A stretch of DNA of 64,000 bases, taken from Cyclobacterium sp. GTDB lineage: Bacteria; Bacteroidota; Bacteroidia; Cytophagales; Cyclobacteriaceae. Below the pieces are notes generated by a model that saw only the letters and a list, made by a program, of their open reading frames with translations, was not told the DNA's origin and did no database searches. Positions 1 to 8,781 of this stretch are shown in pieces. Within the stretch, counting starts at the first letter, position 1, and each line of letters starts with the position of its first letter. The stretch covers positions 1-64,000 of the forward strand of contig NZ_JABURL010000023.1 of assembly GCF_014762705.1 (NCBI RefSeq), given 5' to 3'. Both the position numbers and the translations under genes were made by a program.

Positions 1-371
1 CCTTATATGGTTCCCTTATTTTTAGAACCATATAAGACATATAAGGAAATATAAGGTTTAGGCTACAAAAAAAAATCTGTGGTAATCTGGGTTTATCTGT
101 GGTGAATCCTTTGTTCCCACCACGGATTAGAACAGAGAAAATCAAATACAAGCCCACTTCTATGTTCTTCTATACCTTATATGGTTCCCTTATTTTTAGA
201 ACCATATAAGACATATAAGGAAATATAAGGTTTAGGCTACAAAAAAAAATCTGTGGTAATCTGGGTTTATCTGTGGGGAATCCTTTGTGCCCACCACAGA
301 TTAACACGGAGAAAATCAAAAACAGCACTACTTCTATGTTCTTCTATTCCTTATAGGGTTCTCCTTATTTT
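1..371. repeat. 174-bp tandem direct repeat, two full units plus a decayed third start
   Basis: Unit 1 is 1-174 and unit 2 is 175-348. The first 90 or so bases of both are identical; the second halves differ at scattered positions. A degenerate third start is visible at 349-371. Each unit opens with a 12-bp inverted repeat (2-13 with 25-36 in unit 1) that can form a hairpin with an 11-base loop. Further in, an ATCTGTGG-type segment has a rough complement (CCACAGATTA-like). There is no open frame through it. It looks like a non-coding, structured intergenic repeat; whether it occurs elsewhere in the genome cannot be seen here. Confidence 0.9.
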
Positions 372-406
372 ACCAAGCATATTAAGAGGGCAGTTGATAT
401 GAAGTT

Positions 407-634
407 TTATTTCACTTCTTTTTCAATAATTCTGGGGTTGAGTTTTACCTTTCTTTTGTCGGCTTTTCGTCTTATTCTCATGTTTACCAATTCAGTACCT
501 AAAGAAAAGAATACGGCAAAATAGATATAACCTTTCGGTACTTCTATATGGAACCCTTCAACTAAAAGCATGAATCCTATTAGAATCAAAAAAGATAGGG
601 CAATCCATGTTTCTGTAAGGAGGAATATTTCCAT
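407..634 (-). pseudogene. C-terminal fragment of a TerC-family membrane protein
   Basis: The 75 residues match the last part of TerC/YoaE-type integral membrane proteins: a transmembrane stretch ([17 protein letters not shown]), then the typical [15 protein letters not shown] segment and a basic tail. Full TerC proteins are around 230-330 residues, so most of the membrane domain and its acidic metal-site residues are missing. An in-frame TAA lies seven codons upstream of the ATG, so the frame does not continue. The first ten residues do not look like TerC. I infer a decayed remnant next to the tandem repeat, though a small expressed membrane peptide cannot be excluded. Confidence 0.7.
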
Positions 635-664
635 AATCGGTATTTTTTTATTTTAAGAATAATC

Positions 665-697
665 TGAGAGGGAGATTCAATTTTAGTCTCCCTCTCA
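665..697 (-). terminator. 11-bp stem-loop downstream of the 711-983 gene
   Basis: A perfect 11-bp inverted repeat (665-675 with 687-697, loop 11) follows the minus-strand gene ending at 711. The sequence after it on the minus strand is A-rich with only short U runs, so it is a plausible but not classic terminator. Confidence 0.5.
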
Positions 698-710
698 AGA
701 ATCTTTAAAC

Positions 711-983
711 TCAATCAATTTGAATTATGGCGTTTTTTGGGATGAAAAGATTTCCTTTCAGACATACAATCTCTTCGGTAGCTGCCCAAATAGTGGTTTC
801 CACTAGAAATAAATTATGTTGAAAGTCAAGAAAAGTGATTTTTACTTTTCCATGCGCTATATTTCCCAATAGCATGGCTCTTTGCAGGTCCATATTTCTT
901 TTTGTAATCTCGATTGGCTCAGACAAAACTTCCTTTTTTGAGTAATGGAAGTTGATCAGTTCTTCTTTGGCTATGGTTTTCAT
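711..983 (-). CDS. small conserved hypothetical protein
   Basis: A 90-residue soluble protein with no signal peptide, ending in a segment (KVKITFLDF, ETTIWAATEE, LKGNLFIPKNAI) that looks like a compact beta-rich domain. I do not recognise a named family. The start at 983 was chosen because its ATG overlaps the TGA of the upstream gene in an ATGA arrangement, implying translational coupling; a longer reading from 1040 would overlap that gene by 61 bases. It is probably co-expressed with the membrane-anchored neighbour. Confidence 0.65.
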   Translation of the reverse strand: MKTIAKEELINFHYSKKEVLSEPIEITKRNMDLQRAMLLGNIAHGKVKITFLDFQHNLFLVETTIWAATEEIVCLKGNLFIPKNAIIQID

Positions 984-1495
984 AGGACTAAAGCTTTTTT
1001 GGTAAGTTGCTGCATACAGGAAACTATTTCTGTTTCCCATTTTTTGATCAATATGGTTTCTCCAAGCAGATCGGAAAAAGTTTCTCCGTCATAAAATTCT
1101 AAGTTATGAACCAGCTCAGCCTTTTCCGAATAAAATATGAGTTCCAGTTTATCGATCACCTTTCTGGTCGATGTTGGGCTTACCACTTTGCGGGATTCCT
1201 CTTTTATTCGCACATGACCAATCAAATGTATATCAATCAGAACAGGAGCGCATGAATTGATGTCTTCTGAATAAATGAGCTTTCCTTTTTGGGGGTCTAT
1301 ACCAATGAAATATTTGTTTCTCCACAGGTCTTTCACCTGAATATCAAGTTGTTGATTTTTTGCAAAATCAGCCAGGAGTTTTTCTGCCAATTCCACCTTT
1401 GCTTTTACCTTTTTATTATTGATGTAAAAAGGCATAATGAAGGCAATGATGGCCACTATTGCCATGGAAAGTGTGATGATATCTAAATCAAACAT
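980..1495 (-). CDS. membrane-anchored hypothetical protein
   Basis: 171 residues with one N-terminal transmembrane helix (about residues 5-25) followed by NNKKVKAK, suggesting a cytoplasmic body, and a mixed alpha/beta soluble part. No catalytic motif is apparent and I do not recognise the family. Its stop codon overlaps the start of the next gene (ATGA at 980-983), so the two are probably a bicistronic unit. Confidence 0.6.
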   Translation of the reverse strand: MFDLDIITLSMAIVAIIAFIMPFYINNKKVKAKVELAEKLLADFAKNQQLDIQVKDLWRNKYFIGIDPQKGKLIYSEDINSCAPVLIDIHLIGHVRIKEESRKVVSPTSTRKVIDKLELIFYSEKAELVHNLEFYDGETFSDLLGETILIKKWETEIVSCMQQLTKKALVL

Positions 1496-1628
1496 GTTGT
1501 TATTGTGTTTCTGGTAGGATCAATTGATGATCTTCCGTATGGATTTTTTTAAAGAAATACCTTTAACCTAAAGGGCAAAGGTTTTTTCCTGCAACAAAAG
1601 TTTTGTGCAGGGGAGAAAAAAGTTAGGA

Positions 1629-1985
1629 CTACCAGAAGTAATGACTAGGGAAGAGGGCCTCCCTGATGCCAAATTTAATATTTACAGTCCGGGCATTTGA
1701 AAACGAGCTTTGAAGGCTACGTCCAAAATGTATTAAGATTTGGGGGAAAGGGGATACTAAAAAATCTCCTCCGTCAAAAATATTATTTGGTAACTGGGAT
1801 TGGGTTTGTAACCCTTCATTTGTTAGCGCAATGGGCCCGGCCAAATCATCATAGACCGGTTCGTAAGAGACTGTGTTCGAAAATGCTGCTATATGGAAAG
1901 GGTTGGCTATACCTGAAAAATAGGATTGACAGACCATTAATATGGACAGACAAACACCTACAAATGGTTTGACTATTTTTAGCAT
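1629..1985 (-). CDS. small putative exported protein, unknown
   Basis: 118 residues beginning MLKIVKPFVGVCLSILMVC, which resembles a signal peptide (charged start, hydrophobic core). The rest is low in charge with no known motif. No homology is recognised and an antisense reading of similar length exists, so coding status is uncertain. It lies alone between the membrane pair and the antiporter. Confidence 0.35.
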   Translation of the reverse strand: MLKIVKPFVGVCLSILMVCQSYFSGIANPFHIAAFSNTVSYEPVYDDLAGPIALTNEGLQTQSQLPNNIFDGGDFLVSPFPQILIHFGRSLQSSFSNARTVNIKFGIREALFPSHYFW

Positions 1986-2044
1986 GGATTTAATAGAACC
2001 CTTAATACCGACTATTACGCTGGAGTTGAAAATAAGTTTTGTTT

Positions 2045-3505
2045 TTAGATGCCCAATGCCAATTTTATTTTTTCTTCTTCGTCTTCCGAATTCATCATGA
2101 CCATTAGTTTGTCACCTGAATGAAGTTCGGTTAAACCATTTGGGGTAATGAATTTATTTCCCCGGTTGATCAGTACAATCAGACAGGTCTTGGGAAAATC
2201 TAATGATACTATTTTCATTCCGTCTACAATAGCATTTTCAGGCAGTTCCACTTCTACCAGTGCATTTTTAAAGTCCTCTGATAATTCAAGGTCGAGAAGA
2301 GATCGCCTCTTCAAACCTTCAGGAACTGATAAATGAAGCAGTCTGGCGGAAAAAGAAAGAGTGGTTGCCTGTAAGGCTACTGAGGTTAAAACGATAAAAA
2401 AGACCACATTAAACAGCATACTGGATTTGTCAATGCCTGCAATAAGAGGGAAGGTTGCAAAAACAATGGGTACCGCTCCTCTGAGACCAACCCAACTTAC
2501 AAATACTTTTTCCCGGAGTTTGAATTTAAAAAAGGTGAGAGATATAAATACCCCTATAGGCCGAGCCACAAAAATCAAAAATAATGCAATAACAAATCCA
2601 AAACCCATAACCGGAATTACCTGGGATGGAAACACCAATAAGCCAAGGGTAATAAACATAATGATCTGCATCAACCAGGCTACTCCATCAAAAAACTTTA
2701 TCAGGCTTTTTTTATGTAGCATTTTCCCATTTCCTATTGTCAGTGCTGCTACATAGACTCCTAAAAATCCATTTCCTTCCAATAGGTCAATCAGAGCGTA
2801 TGTCATGATTACCAGACCCAGCATGAGTACCGGATAAAGGCCCTCGTATTCAAGATTTATTCTATTTACCAACAAAACAATTCCTCTTCCCATCAAATAA
2901 CCACCCAATCCTCCGATGATCATTTGAAGGAAAAATACGGGGATTAGCTGAGGCCATGTAAAACCGGACACGGAGATTAGTGATGTCAATCCAACCGTAA
3001 GGAAAAAGGCCATCGGGTCATTGCTTCCTGATTCAAGTTCCAATAAGGGTCTAAGATTTCCTTTTAGACCTATACTTTTTGCCCTTAGAATTGAAAATAC
3101 GGCTGCCGCATCCGTAGAGGAAACGATAGCACCCAGCAATAAACTTTCCAGAAGCGAAAAGTCAAAAAGGGTATACGAGAATAGGCCTACAGCTATGGCT
3201 GTAAACAATACACCCAGGGTAGATAATACCAGTCCCGGGCCCAAAACGGGTTTAATGGCTTGCCATTTGGTGTCCAGACCCCCTGAAAATAAAATATAAG
3301 TTAAAGCGAGAATGCCCATAAATTGAGCTACCCCTGGGTCTTCAAATTCGATTCCACCAATACCGTCAGAGCCTGCCAACATCCCAATGCCAAGGAAAAG
3401 CAACAAAATGGGTATGCCTGCTTTGCCTGCAGTTTTACTGGCCAATATACTGATGATCAGCAGTAGGGAACTAATTATCAATATGTTTTCCGGGCTCAAT
3501 TCCAT
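2045..3505 (-). CDS. nhaP2: potassium/proton antiporter (CPA1, NhaP2/CvrA type)
   Basis: 486 residues: about twelve transmembrane segments of the sodium/hydrogen exchanger fold (roughly 5-390), then a cytoplasmic TrkA-C-like domain (about 400-486). Family landmarks are visible: SSTDAAAV with the likely ion-site Asp132, ESGSNDP with Asn162/Asp163, and GLRGAVPIVFA in the second half. Proteins of this class exchange K+ or Na+ for H+ across the inner membrane for pH and osmotic control; the TrkA-C domain may bind nucleotides or other regulators. Length agrees with the family. The symbol is by family resemblance; ion preference cannot be read from sequence. Confidence 0.85.
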   Translation of the reverse strand: MELSPENILIISSLLLIISILASKTAGKAGIPILLLFLGIGMLAGSDGIGGIEFEDPGVAQFMGILALTYILFSGGLDTKWQAIKPVLGPGLVLSTLGVLFTAIAVGLFSYTLFDFSLLESLLLGAIVSSTDAAAVFSILRAKSIGLKGNLRPLLELESGSNDPMAFFLTVGLTSLISVSGFTWPQLIPVFFLQMIIGGLGGYLMGRGIVLLVNRINLEYEGLYPVLMLGLVIMTYALIDLLEGNGFLGVYVAALTIGNGKMLHKKSLIKFFDGVAWLMQIIMFITLGLLVFPSQVIPVMGFGFVIALFLIFVARPIGVFISLTFFKFKLREKVFVSWVGLRGAVPIVFATFPLIAGIDKSSMLFNVVFFIVLTSVALQATTLSFSARLLHLSVPEGLKRRSLLDLELSEDFKNALVEVELPENAIVDGMKIVSLDFPKTCLIVLINRGNKFITPNGLTELHSGDKLMVMMNSEDEEEKIKLALGI

Positions 3506-3646
3506 TTGGTGTAGTTTTTCTGTATTTGTTTTGGCATCCTATCGGTTACATATTCCTACTCTACGATAAGTTTACCAGAAAACATAGAATAGATAATGGG
3601 GAAAAATCTAATTCAAAAAAGTTTATAGATTTTAAAATTAAAAAAG

Positions 3647-3674
3647 TCAACATCCTTATTTTAAAGGATGTTGA
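3647..3674 (-). terminator. rho-independent terminator after the DUF1080 gene
   Basis: Perfect 11-bp stem (3647-3657 with 3664-3674), six-base loop, followed on the minus strand by a T-rich run. T residues also follow on the plus strand. Confidence 0.8.
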
Positions 3675-3702
3675 TTTTTGGTAAGTATTGAAAAGGACCT
3701 GT

Positions 3703-4644
3703 TTATTTTGCCGGAGTAATCTCTATTTTCCGGAACTCAATAGCACCATGATCTCCCTGAAGCATCAATGGCCCTGGCTGACCTTCATCACTGTCCAGAG
3801 CTCCTCCGGTAATACCGGGGATGATCTGATCGCAAATGATTTCTTTACCGTTTGCAACGATGCTTACCCTACGGCCTATAAGGGTAATATCAAAAGTTTG
3901 CCAAACTCCCGGAGATTTTACCACCATCTCATTTGGGGTTAAAAATCCATAAACGCCACCAAAATAAATGGAAGAAGGCGGAGTGCCTTTATTATCTTCA
4001 ATTTGTACCTCGTATCTGCCTCTCAGGTACACCCCGCTGTTACTTCCCTCAGGATATCGGAATTCTACATGAAGCTTAAAATCCTCAAACTCCTGGTCTG
4101 AAATCAGGTTGGCTCCTGCTTCTTTGCTGGTCAGGATACCATTGATGACTTCCCATTGGTTCTGTGATTTGTCAGCATGCCATCCATCCAGGTTTTTCCC
4201 ATTGAAAAGCTCAATTGTTTTTCCCCATTTTGGCGCATTCTCTCTGATCATTAAAGGAGCCTTTTCTCCTGTAAAGCTGTGTTTTTTCCCCATGCTGCTG
4301 GTAATGGTTCCGGTCAATTTTTCGCCCTCCAGTTTTCCTTCAAATACCATGTCTCTATCTGAATCATCCCATTGGGGAGGAATAGAAAAGCTGATTTCAC
4401 CATCCTGATAATTCACCCGGCTAATAGGTCTTGCACTACCGTTGTGGGCCACGAAATAGCCTACCAACGTTTTGATCCCTGATAACTTTACTTCCAGCCA
4501 GGAGGGCACCTCCTGTCCATCCATGTTTACTGTTAGGTCCCATCTTCCTTGTATTGCATTGGTCTCCTGAGCTTTGACCGTATGGTTTGAAAAGAGTAAG
4601 GTCAGAAGGAACAGTATTGGTAATTGAAATTTTTTCATCATCAT
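3703..4644 (-). CDS. exported DUF1080 (3-keto-disaccharide hydrolase-like) protein
   Basis: Read from the ATG at 4644 (three consecutive Met codons), the 313-residue protein starts with a signal peptide ending near HTVKAQE. The first half is an extra beta-rich region. The second half is a DUF1080 concanavalin-like jelly roll, marked by ELFNGKNLDGWH, EFRYPEGSNSGVYLRGRYEVQI, and GPLMLQGDHGAIEFRKIEI at the end. DUF1080 members are annotated as 3-keto-disaccharide or 3-ketoglycoside hydrolases and are numerous in this phylum; the actual glycoside is unknown. A longer reading upstream would bury the signal peptide, so the internal start is preferred. It is a single transcription unit with its own terminator. 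Confidence 0.8.
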   Translation of the reverse strand: MMMKKFQLPILFLLTLLFSNHTVKAQETNAIQGRWDLTVNMDGQEVPSWLEVKLSGIKTLVGYFVAHNGSARPISRVNYQDGEISFSIPPQWDDSDRDMVFEGKLEGEKLTGTITSSMGKKHSFTGEKAPLMIRENAPKWGKTIELFNGKNLDGWHADKSQNQWEVINGILTSKEAGANLISDQEFEDFKLHVEFRYPEGSNSGVYLRGRYEVQIEDNKGTPPSSIYFGGVYGFLTPNEMVVKSPGVWQTFDITLIGRRVSIVANGKEIICDQIIPGITGGALDSDEGQPGPLMLQGDHGAIEFRKIEITPAK

Positions 4645-4784
4645 GTCTTTATTGATTAATAATTTTAAAATTACTGGATTTTTACTTCCTTTTGAAACAG
4701 AATTTAAAAATAATGCCATAAAATAAAGATCCACTGGAATTTTAACCGAAAAGTTCAATTTTCTTTCCTACAGTAATTTCCTTT

Positions 4785-5357
4785 TCAGGTGACCCATAGC
4801 AATAGTACACCACATAACAGTCCAACCATTCCGCCGATGAGCAATTCGTTGGTTTTGTGTCTTTCCAGTTGTATTCTGGACCATGCTATGAAGGGTATGG
4901 CCATGAGCAGCAATAGTGCCGGCAGGGGATGGATTTGCCACAAGCCAAGGGAAACATAAAAGGCCACGGCCATGTGGAGAGATACTTTCAGCCAGAAATT
5001 CAGAACAAATGAAGTCACCACCAATAGAAGCAATACCAGGCTTCCGGCAAACACCGGCCAGGGTTGGTTGCTGGTCCAGATAAAAAGTATGACCAATAGG
5101 GTCAGTACCGTTAAGAGAGTAAACATGGAATAGCGATCTTTCCTTACAGAGACATCAAAATTTGTATAGATCCCTTTTTTTGTCCTGCTTTGGTTCCATA
5201 TAACCAGGGGTATAATGCCAATTGCAGTGATAACTGTAAGGGTCCAGGTGGCCTTCCATAGCGAATGAATGGAAAAAAAAGTATAAGCCATAAATACCAG
5301 TATGAGGCTTATGGGGTGCGCAATGCGGGAAATGATCAGTGCGAGGTGGTTTTTCAA
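4785..5357 (-). CDS. PAP2-like integral membrane protein with degenerate motifs
   Basis: 190 residues, about six transmembrane helices. The C-terminal half contains SRIQLERHKTNE, fitting the PAP2 phosphatase pattern SR-x5-H-x3-D with Glu in place of Asp, and KVSLH where PAP2 enzymes have PSGH. An FDVSVRKDR segment may be the remains of the KxxxxxxRP motif. PAP2 proteins dephosphorylate membrane lipids such as phosphatidylglycerol phosphate or undecaprenyl pyrophosphate. The altered motifs make enzymatic activity uncertain. Confidence 0.6.
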   Translation of the reverse strand: MKNHLALIISRIAHPISLILVFMAYTFFSIHSLWKATWTLTVITAIGIIPLVIWNQSRTKKGIYTNFDVSVRKDRYSMFTLLTVLTLLVILFIWTSNQPWPVFAGSLVLLLLVVTSFVLNFWLKVSLHMAVAFYVSLGLWQIHPLPALLLLMAIPFIAWSRIQLERHKTNELLIGGMVGLLCGVLLLWVT

Positions 5358-5479
5358 AATTTATTCTTGCGGTTGCTTATTTTTAAGTTCAGTTCCAATT
5401 TCAAAAGTAAGCGTTAAAAGTTATTATTTCCTAATGCATATTTCCGGTTAAACCTTCGCCCCTAACGCTAAATGCTGTA

Positions 5480-5511
5480 ATTTAGCGGACGATTATTAAA
5501 AGTTAAATTTG
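5480..5511 (+). promoter_or_regulatory. putative Bacteroidetes-type promoter of the his operon
   Basis: TAAATTTG at 5504-5511 matches the TAnnTTTG -7 element; the upstream -33 region (TTTAG near 5481) is weak. This places transcription start about ten bases before hisH. Confidence 0.45.
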
Positions 5512-5531
5512 TCCACCGGGTACAAACAAAA

Positions 5532-6116
5532 ATGGAAGTAGCAGTAATCAAATACAATGCGGGGAATGTGCAGTCGGTACTTTATGCCATGGAAAGGTTG
5601 GGAGCCAACGCTACCTTAACAGATGATTGGGAAACCATACAAAAAGCGGACAAGGTCATCTTTCCTGGTCAGGGTGAGGCAAGTACTGCCATGAAATACC
5701 TGAAAGAGAGGAAGCTGGATAAATTGATCAAGTCTTTGGAACAACCCTTTTTTGGGATTTGTCTGGGATTACAGCTGCTTTGTGAGTTTTCTGAAGAATA
5801 TGATACCCAATGTTTGGGTATATTTCCGATACAGGTAAAGAAATTTCCACCATTGGACAAGGTACCTCATATCGGCTGGAATAATTTACAAAACCTGCAT
5901 TCTCCCTTGTTGGCAGGATTGGATGAATCTGCTTATGTCTATTATGTGCACAGTTATTATGCAGCTGTTGATCCTGAATTTACCATCGCTACTTCGCACT
6001 ACATAACGGATTTTTCAGCTTTGCTGCAACGGGATAACTATTATGCCATGCAGGCCCATCCTGAGAAAAGCAGCTTGACGGGAGAAAAGATTTTAACCAA
6101 CTTTCTGAATTTATAA
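5532..6116 (+). CDS. hisH: imidazole glycerol phosphate synthase, glutaminase subunit HisH
   Basis: 194-residue class I glutamine amidotransferase. It supplies ammonia from glutamine to HisF for making imidazole glycerol phosphate and AICAR in histidine synthesis. The nucleophile is Cys77 in GICLGLQLL; the His-Glu pair is in AMQAHPEKS near the C-terminus; the oxyanion segment is FPGQGEAS. First gene of a four-gene his set; its TAA shares one base with the hisA ATG (TAATG), so translation is probably coupled. Confidence 0.95.
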   Translation: MEVAVIKYNAGNVQSVLYAMERLGANATLTDDWETIQKADKVIFPGQGEASTAMKYLKERKLDKLIKSLEQPFFGICLGLQLLCEFSEEYDTQCLGIFPIQVKKFPPLDKVPHIGWNNLQNLHSPLLAGLDESAYVYYVHSYYAAVDPEFTIATSHYITDFSALLQRDNYYAMQAHPEKSSLTGEKILTNFLNL

Positions 6117-6838
6117 TGGAAATTATTCCGGCAATTGATATCATCGATGGAAAATGTGTTCGCCTTACCCAGGGAGACTACAATCAAAAAAAAGAGTATG
6201 CCTCTGATCCTATAGAGGTGGCGAAAAGGTTTGAGGCTGCAGGTATCCGAAGGTTGCACCTGGTAGATCTGGATGGGGCAAAAGTTAAAAGGATTGTCAA
6301 CAAAGATGTGCTGAAAGGGATTTGCCAGTCCACCTCCCTGCAAGTGGATTTTGGAGGAGGAGTACAATCGGATGAGGACATTGCTCTGGCATTTCAACTT
6401 GGTGCCAAGCAGGTCACCGGGGGAAGTATAGCCGTTAAAAACCCGGAATTATTCACCAATTGGTTACAGACTTATGGAGGTGATCGACTGATATTGGGCG
6501 CTGATGCCAGAAACAGGAAGATTGCCATTTCGGGTTGGCAGGAAACTACAGCCATGGATTTAATGGATTTTATCAAAGATTATCACCAGAGAGGAGTACA
6601 ATATGTGATTTGCACGGATGTCGCTAAAGACGGCTTGCTTCAGGGGCCTTCTTTGGCGCTTTACAGGGAAATAATGGAGGAGATTCCGGAGATACGCCTG
6701 ATTGCAAGTGGGGGAGTAGCGACGGTTCAGGATCTGGAGGATTTGGAAAAAGCGGGCGTATACGGCACCATCATTGGTAAGGCATTTTATGAAGGGAAGA
6801 TTACTTTAGCGGAACTCAGTACTTTTATTCAGAATTAA
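6116..6838 (+). CDS. hisA: ProFAR isomerase HisA
   Basis: 240-residue beta/alpha barrel with the two catalytic aspartates expected for HisA: Asp8 in [10 protein letters not shown] and Asp130 in LGADAR. Phosphate-binding GGG and ASGGV segments are present. It carries out the Amadori rearrangement of ProFAR to PRFAR, the substrate of HisF/HisH. It overlaps hisH by one base and hisF follows after one base, a tight operon. Confidence 0.95.
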   Translation: MEIIPAIDIIDGKCVRLTQGDYNQKKEYASDPIEVAKRFEAAGIRRLHLVDLDGAKVKRIVNKDVLKGICQSTSLQVDFGGGVQSDEDIALAFQLGAKQVTGGSIAVKNPELFTNWLQTYGGDRLILGADARNRKIAISGWQETTAMDLMDFIKDYHQRGVQYVICTDVAKDGLLQGPSLALYREIMEEIPEIRLIASGGVATVQDLEDLEKAGVYGTIIGKAFYEGKITLAELSTFIQN

Positions 6839-6839
6839 T

Positions 6840-7595
6840 ATGTTGACAAAAAGAATCATACCCTGTCTGGATATCAAGGAAGGTAGAACCGTGAAGGGGG
6901 TAAATTTTGTGGAGCTGAGGGATGCCGGGGATCCTGTAGAGCTTGGAAAGGTTTATGCCGATGAAGGAGCCGATGAATTGGTATTTCTGGATATTACGGC
7001 TACTGTAGAAAAACGAAAAACACTGGTAGAGTTGGTTACAAAAGTGGCCAAAACAGTGAATATTCCCTTTACGGTAGGCGGAGGGATTTCCACTGTGGAA
7101 GATATTAAGGCCTTGTTAAATGCAGGGGCAGATAAAATCAGTATCAATTCTGCTGCGGTGAAAAATCCGGGTATAGTGGACGAGATGGCAAGAGAATTTG
7201 GCAGCCAATGTATAGTGGTAGCCATAGATACCAAAAACATGGATGGAGTCGACTTTGTGCATACACACGGTGGTCGAAGACCAACCCTCCTTCAAACACA
7301 GAAATGGGCAAAGGAAGTCACAGAAAGAGGAGCAGGAGAAATATTGCTTACCTCCATGGATCATGATGGCGTGAAAAATGGTTTTGCCAATGAAATTACA
7401 AGCGAGATTTCGGCTTTGTTGGGAATACCCGTAATCGCTTCAGGGGGTGCTGGTAAAATGCATCATTTCAAGGATGTCTTTACCTCCGGAAAAGCAGATG
7501 CTGCACTTGCCGCTAGTATTTTTCATTTTAAAGAAATTCCTATTCCTGAGTTAAAAAAATACCTGCAGGCTGAAGGGATTAGTATAAGACTATAA
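6840..7595 (+). CDS. hisF: imidazole glycerol phosphate synthase, cyclase subunit HisF
   Basis: 251-residue half-barrel-duplicated TIM barrel. Catalytic Asp11 (PCLDIKEGR) and Asp130 (VVAIDTK) are in place, with the GGGIS and ASGGAG phosphate sites. It joins PRFAR with ammonia channelled from HisH and releases AICAR, linking to purine synthesis. Length and motifs are standard. Confidence 0.95.
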   Translation: MLTKRIIPCLDIKEGRTVKGVNFVELRDAGDPVELGKVYADEGADELVFLDITATVEKRKTLVELVTKVAKTVNIPFTVGGGISTVEDIKALLNAGADKISINSAAVKNPGIVDEMAREFGSQCIVVAIDTKNMDGVDFVHTHGGRRPTLLQTQKWAKEVTERGAGEILLTSMDHDGVKNGFANEITSEISALLGIPVIASGGAGKMHHFKDVFTSGKADAALAASIFHFKEIPIPELKKYLQAEGISIRL

Positions 7596-7653
7596 AACTT
7601 AATGATTAGCAAGGAAACAGGGCAGTTACCTGTTATAAGATGCTATTGATAAT

Positions 7654-8262
7654 ATGATGGATAATTTAACTATTGATTTTGAAAAGGTTAACGGCCTGGT
7701 TCCGGCCATAATTCAGGATATAAACACCAAAGAGGTGCTCATGTTGGGCTACATGAATAAAGAGGCTTTGGATAAATCTCTTCAAAGTGGAAAAGTGACC
7801 TTTTTCAGCCGGACCAAACAAAGGCTTTGGACCAAAGGGGAGACTTCAGGCAATTTTTTAATGATTCAAAAAATGGAATTGGACTGTGATGCCGATACAC
7901 TTTTGATTCAGGTTAACCCCAAAGGGCCGGTTTGTCACAAAGGGGATGATACCTGTTTTGCCCATGAAAATCACAGTAAAACTTTTTTCATTGATGAGCT
8001 GAGAAAGGTCATTAAAGAGCGGAAAAGCAAGCCTTCAAGTAAATCATATACCTCATCCCTATTTGCTGCAGGAATCAATAAAGTGGCCCAGAAAGTAGGC
8101 GAAGAAGCTGTTGAAATTGTGATTGAAGCCAAAGACGATAACAAGGAATTGTTTATGGGTGAAGCGGCAGACCTTTTGTTTCACTATTTGGTATTGCTGG
8201 AAGCCAAAGGATATGAATTGGAAGAAGTGATGGAAGTATTGATCAACCGGCATCAAAAGTAG
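7654..8262 (+). CDS. hisIE: bifunctional PRA-CH / PRA-PH enzyme HisIE
   Basis: 202-residue fusion of phosphoribosyl-AMP cyclohydrolase (about 1-108) and phosphoribosyl-ATP pyrophosphohydrolase (about 115-202). The cyclohydrolase shows LMLGYMN, the WTKGETSGN segment, and zinc/magnesium residues in DCDADTLL and the Cys-containing VCHKGDDTC. The pyrophosphohydrolase shows KVGEEAVE and the EAADLLFH helix. The enzymes act on steps two and three of histidine synthesis. The gap from hisF is 58 bases; it is still probably in the operon. Confidence 0.95.
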   Translation: MMDNLTIDFEKVNGLVPAIIQDINTKEVLMLGYMNKEALDKSLQSGKVTFFSRTKQRLWTKGETSGNFLMIQKMELDCDADTLLIQVNPKGPVCHKGDDTCFAHENHSKTFFIDELRKVIKERKSKPSSKSYTSSLFAAGINKVAQKVGEEAVEIVIEAKDDNKELFMGEAADLLFHYLVLLEAKGYELEEVMEVLINRHQK

Positions 8263-8267
8263 GTATA

Positions 8268-8678
8268 GTGGCCGGACAGACAAATTTATTTGTTTACGGT
8301 ACCTTGAGAAGGGGATTTAATCACCCAATGGGTCAATTTTTGGAGAAAGAGGCTGATTTTCTCCGCAGGGGGTATATTTTTGGCTTATTGTTTGATCTGG
8401 GGCCTTATCCTGTTGCAGTGTACTCTGATAAACAGGATCAGCAGATCGTTGGTGATATTTACGCCTTTCAGGAAAACTCCAACCTTTTATCCATTTTGGA
8501 TGATTATGAAGGGATAGGGGAATTACTGGAGACAGGAGTGACTTTCGAACGAAAACAAATGGTGGTAAGGTTGGCCGACGGATCTCAATTGGATGCCTGG
8601 GTCTATTTACATGCTGGGTATATAGACCATTTGATCCCTATTGCCACAGGGGATTACCTGGCTTACAAATGCAGCTAA
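8268..8678 (+). CDS. gamma-glutamylcyclotransferase-like (AIG2/GGCT) protein
   Basis: 136 residues with the family's N-terminal VYGTLRRG loop, PYPV and the DDYEGI segment that carries the catalytic acidic region. GGCT-like proteins cyclise gamma-glutamyl amines to 5-oxoproline; the substrate here is unknown. The start is GTG, five bases after the hisIE stop, so it is probably translated from the his transcript. A weak terminator-like inverted repeat follows at 8691-8730. Confidence 0.8.
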   Translation: MAGQTNLFVYGTLRRGFNHPMGQFLEKEADFLRRGYIFGLLFDLGPYPVAVYSDKQDQQIVGDIYAFQENSNLLSILDDYEGIGELLETGVTFERKQMVVRLADGSQLDAWVYLHAGYIDHLIPIATGDYLAYKCS

Positions 8679-8690
8679 ATTTTTGTTGGG

Positions 8691-8730
8691 ATCCAATAGA
8701 AAAATTTATCAAATAATTTTTATATTGGAT
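8691..8730 (+). terminator. possible terminator after the his operon
   Basis: Eight-base inverted repeat ATCCAATA (8691-8698) with TATTGGAT (8723-8730), with an A/T-rich partly paired interior and TGGTTT after it. Moderate structure only. Confidence 0.4.
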
Positions 8731-8781
8731 TGGTTTACAGTTGATTACTTTTTGTTTTCTTCAAATTAAAATTTAAAAACC

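Noticed and set aside
1-348. Possible CRISPR array or IS ends in the tandem repeat
   Set aside because: Only two long units of 174 bp, no short repeat-spacer alternation, no cas genes and no transposase.
1697-1972. 91-codon plus-strand frame opposite the 1629-1985 gene
   Set aside because: Neither strand has homology I recognise, but the minus strand has a signal-peptide-like start, so the plus reading was dropped.
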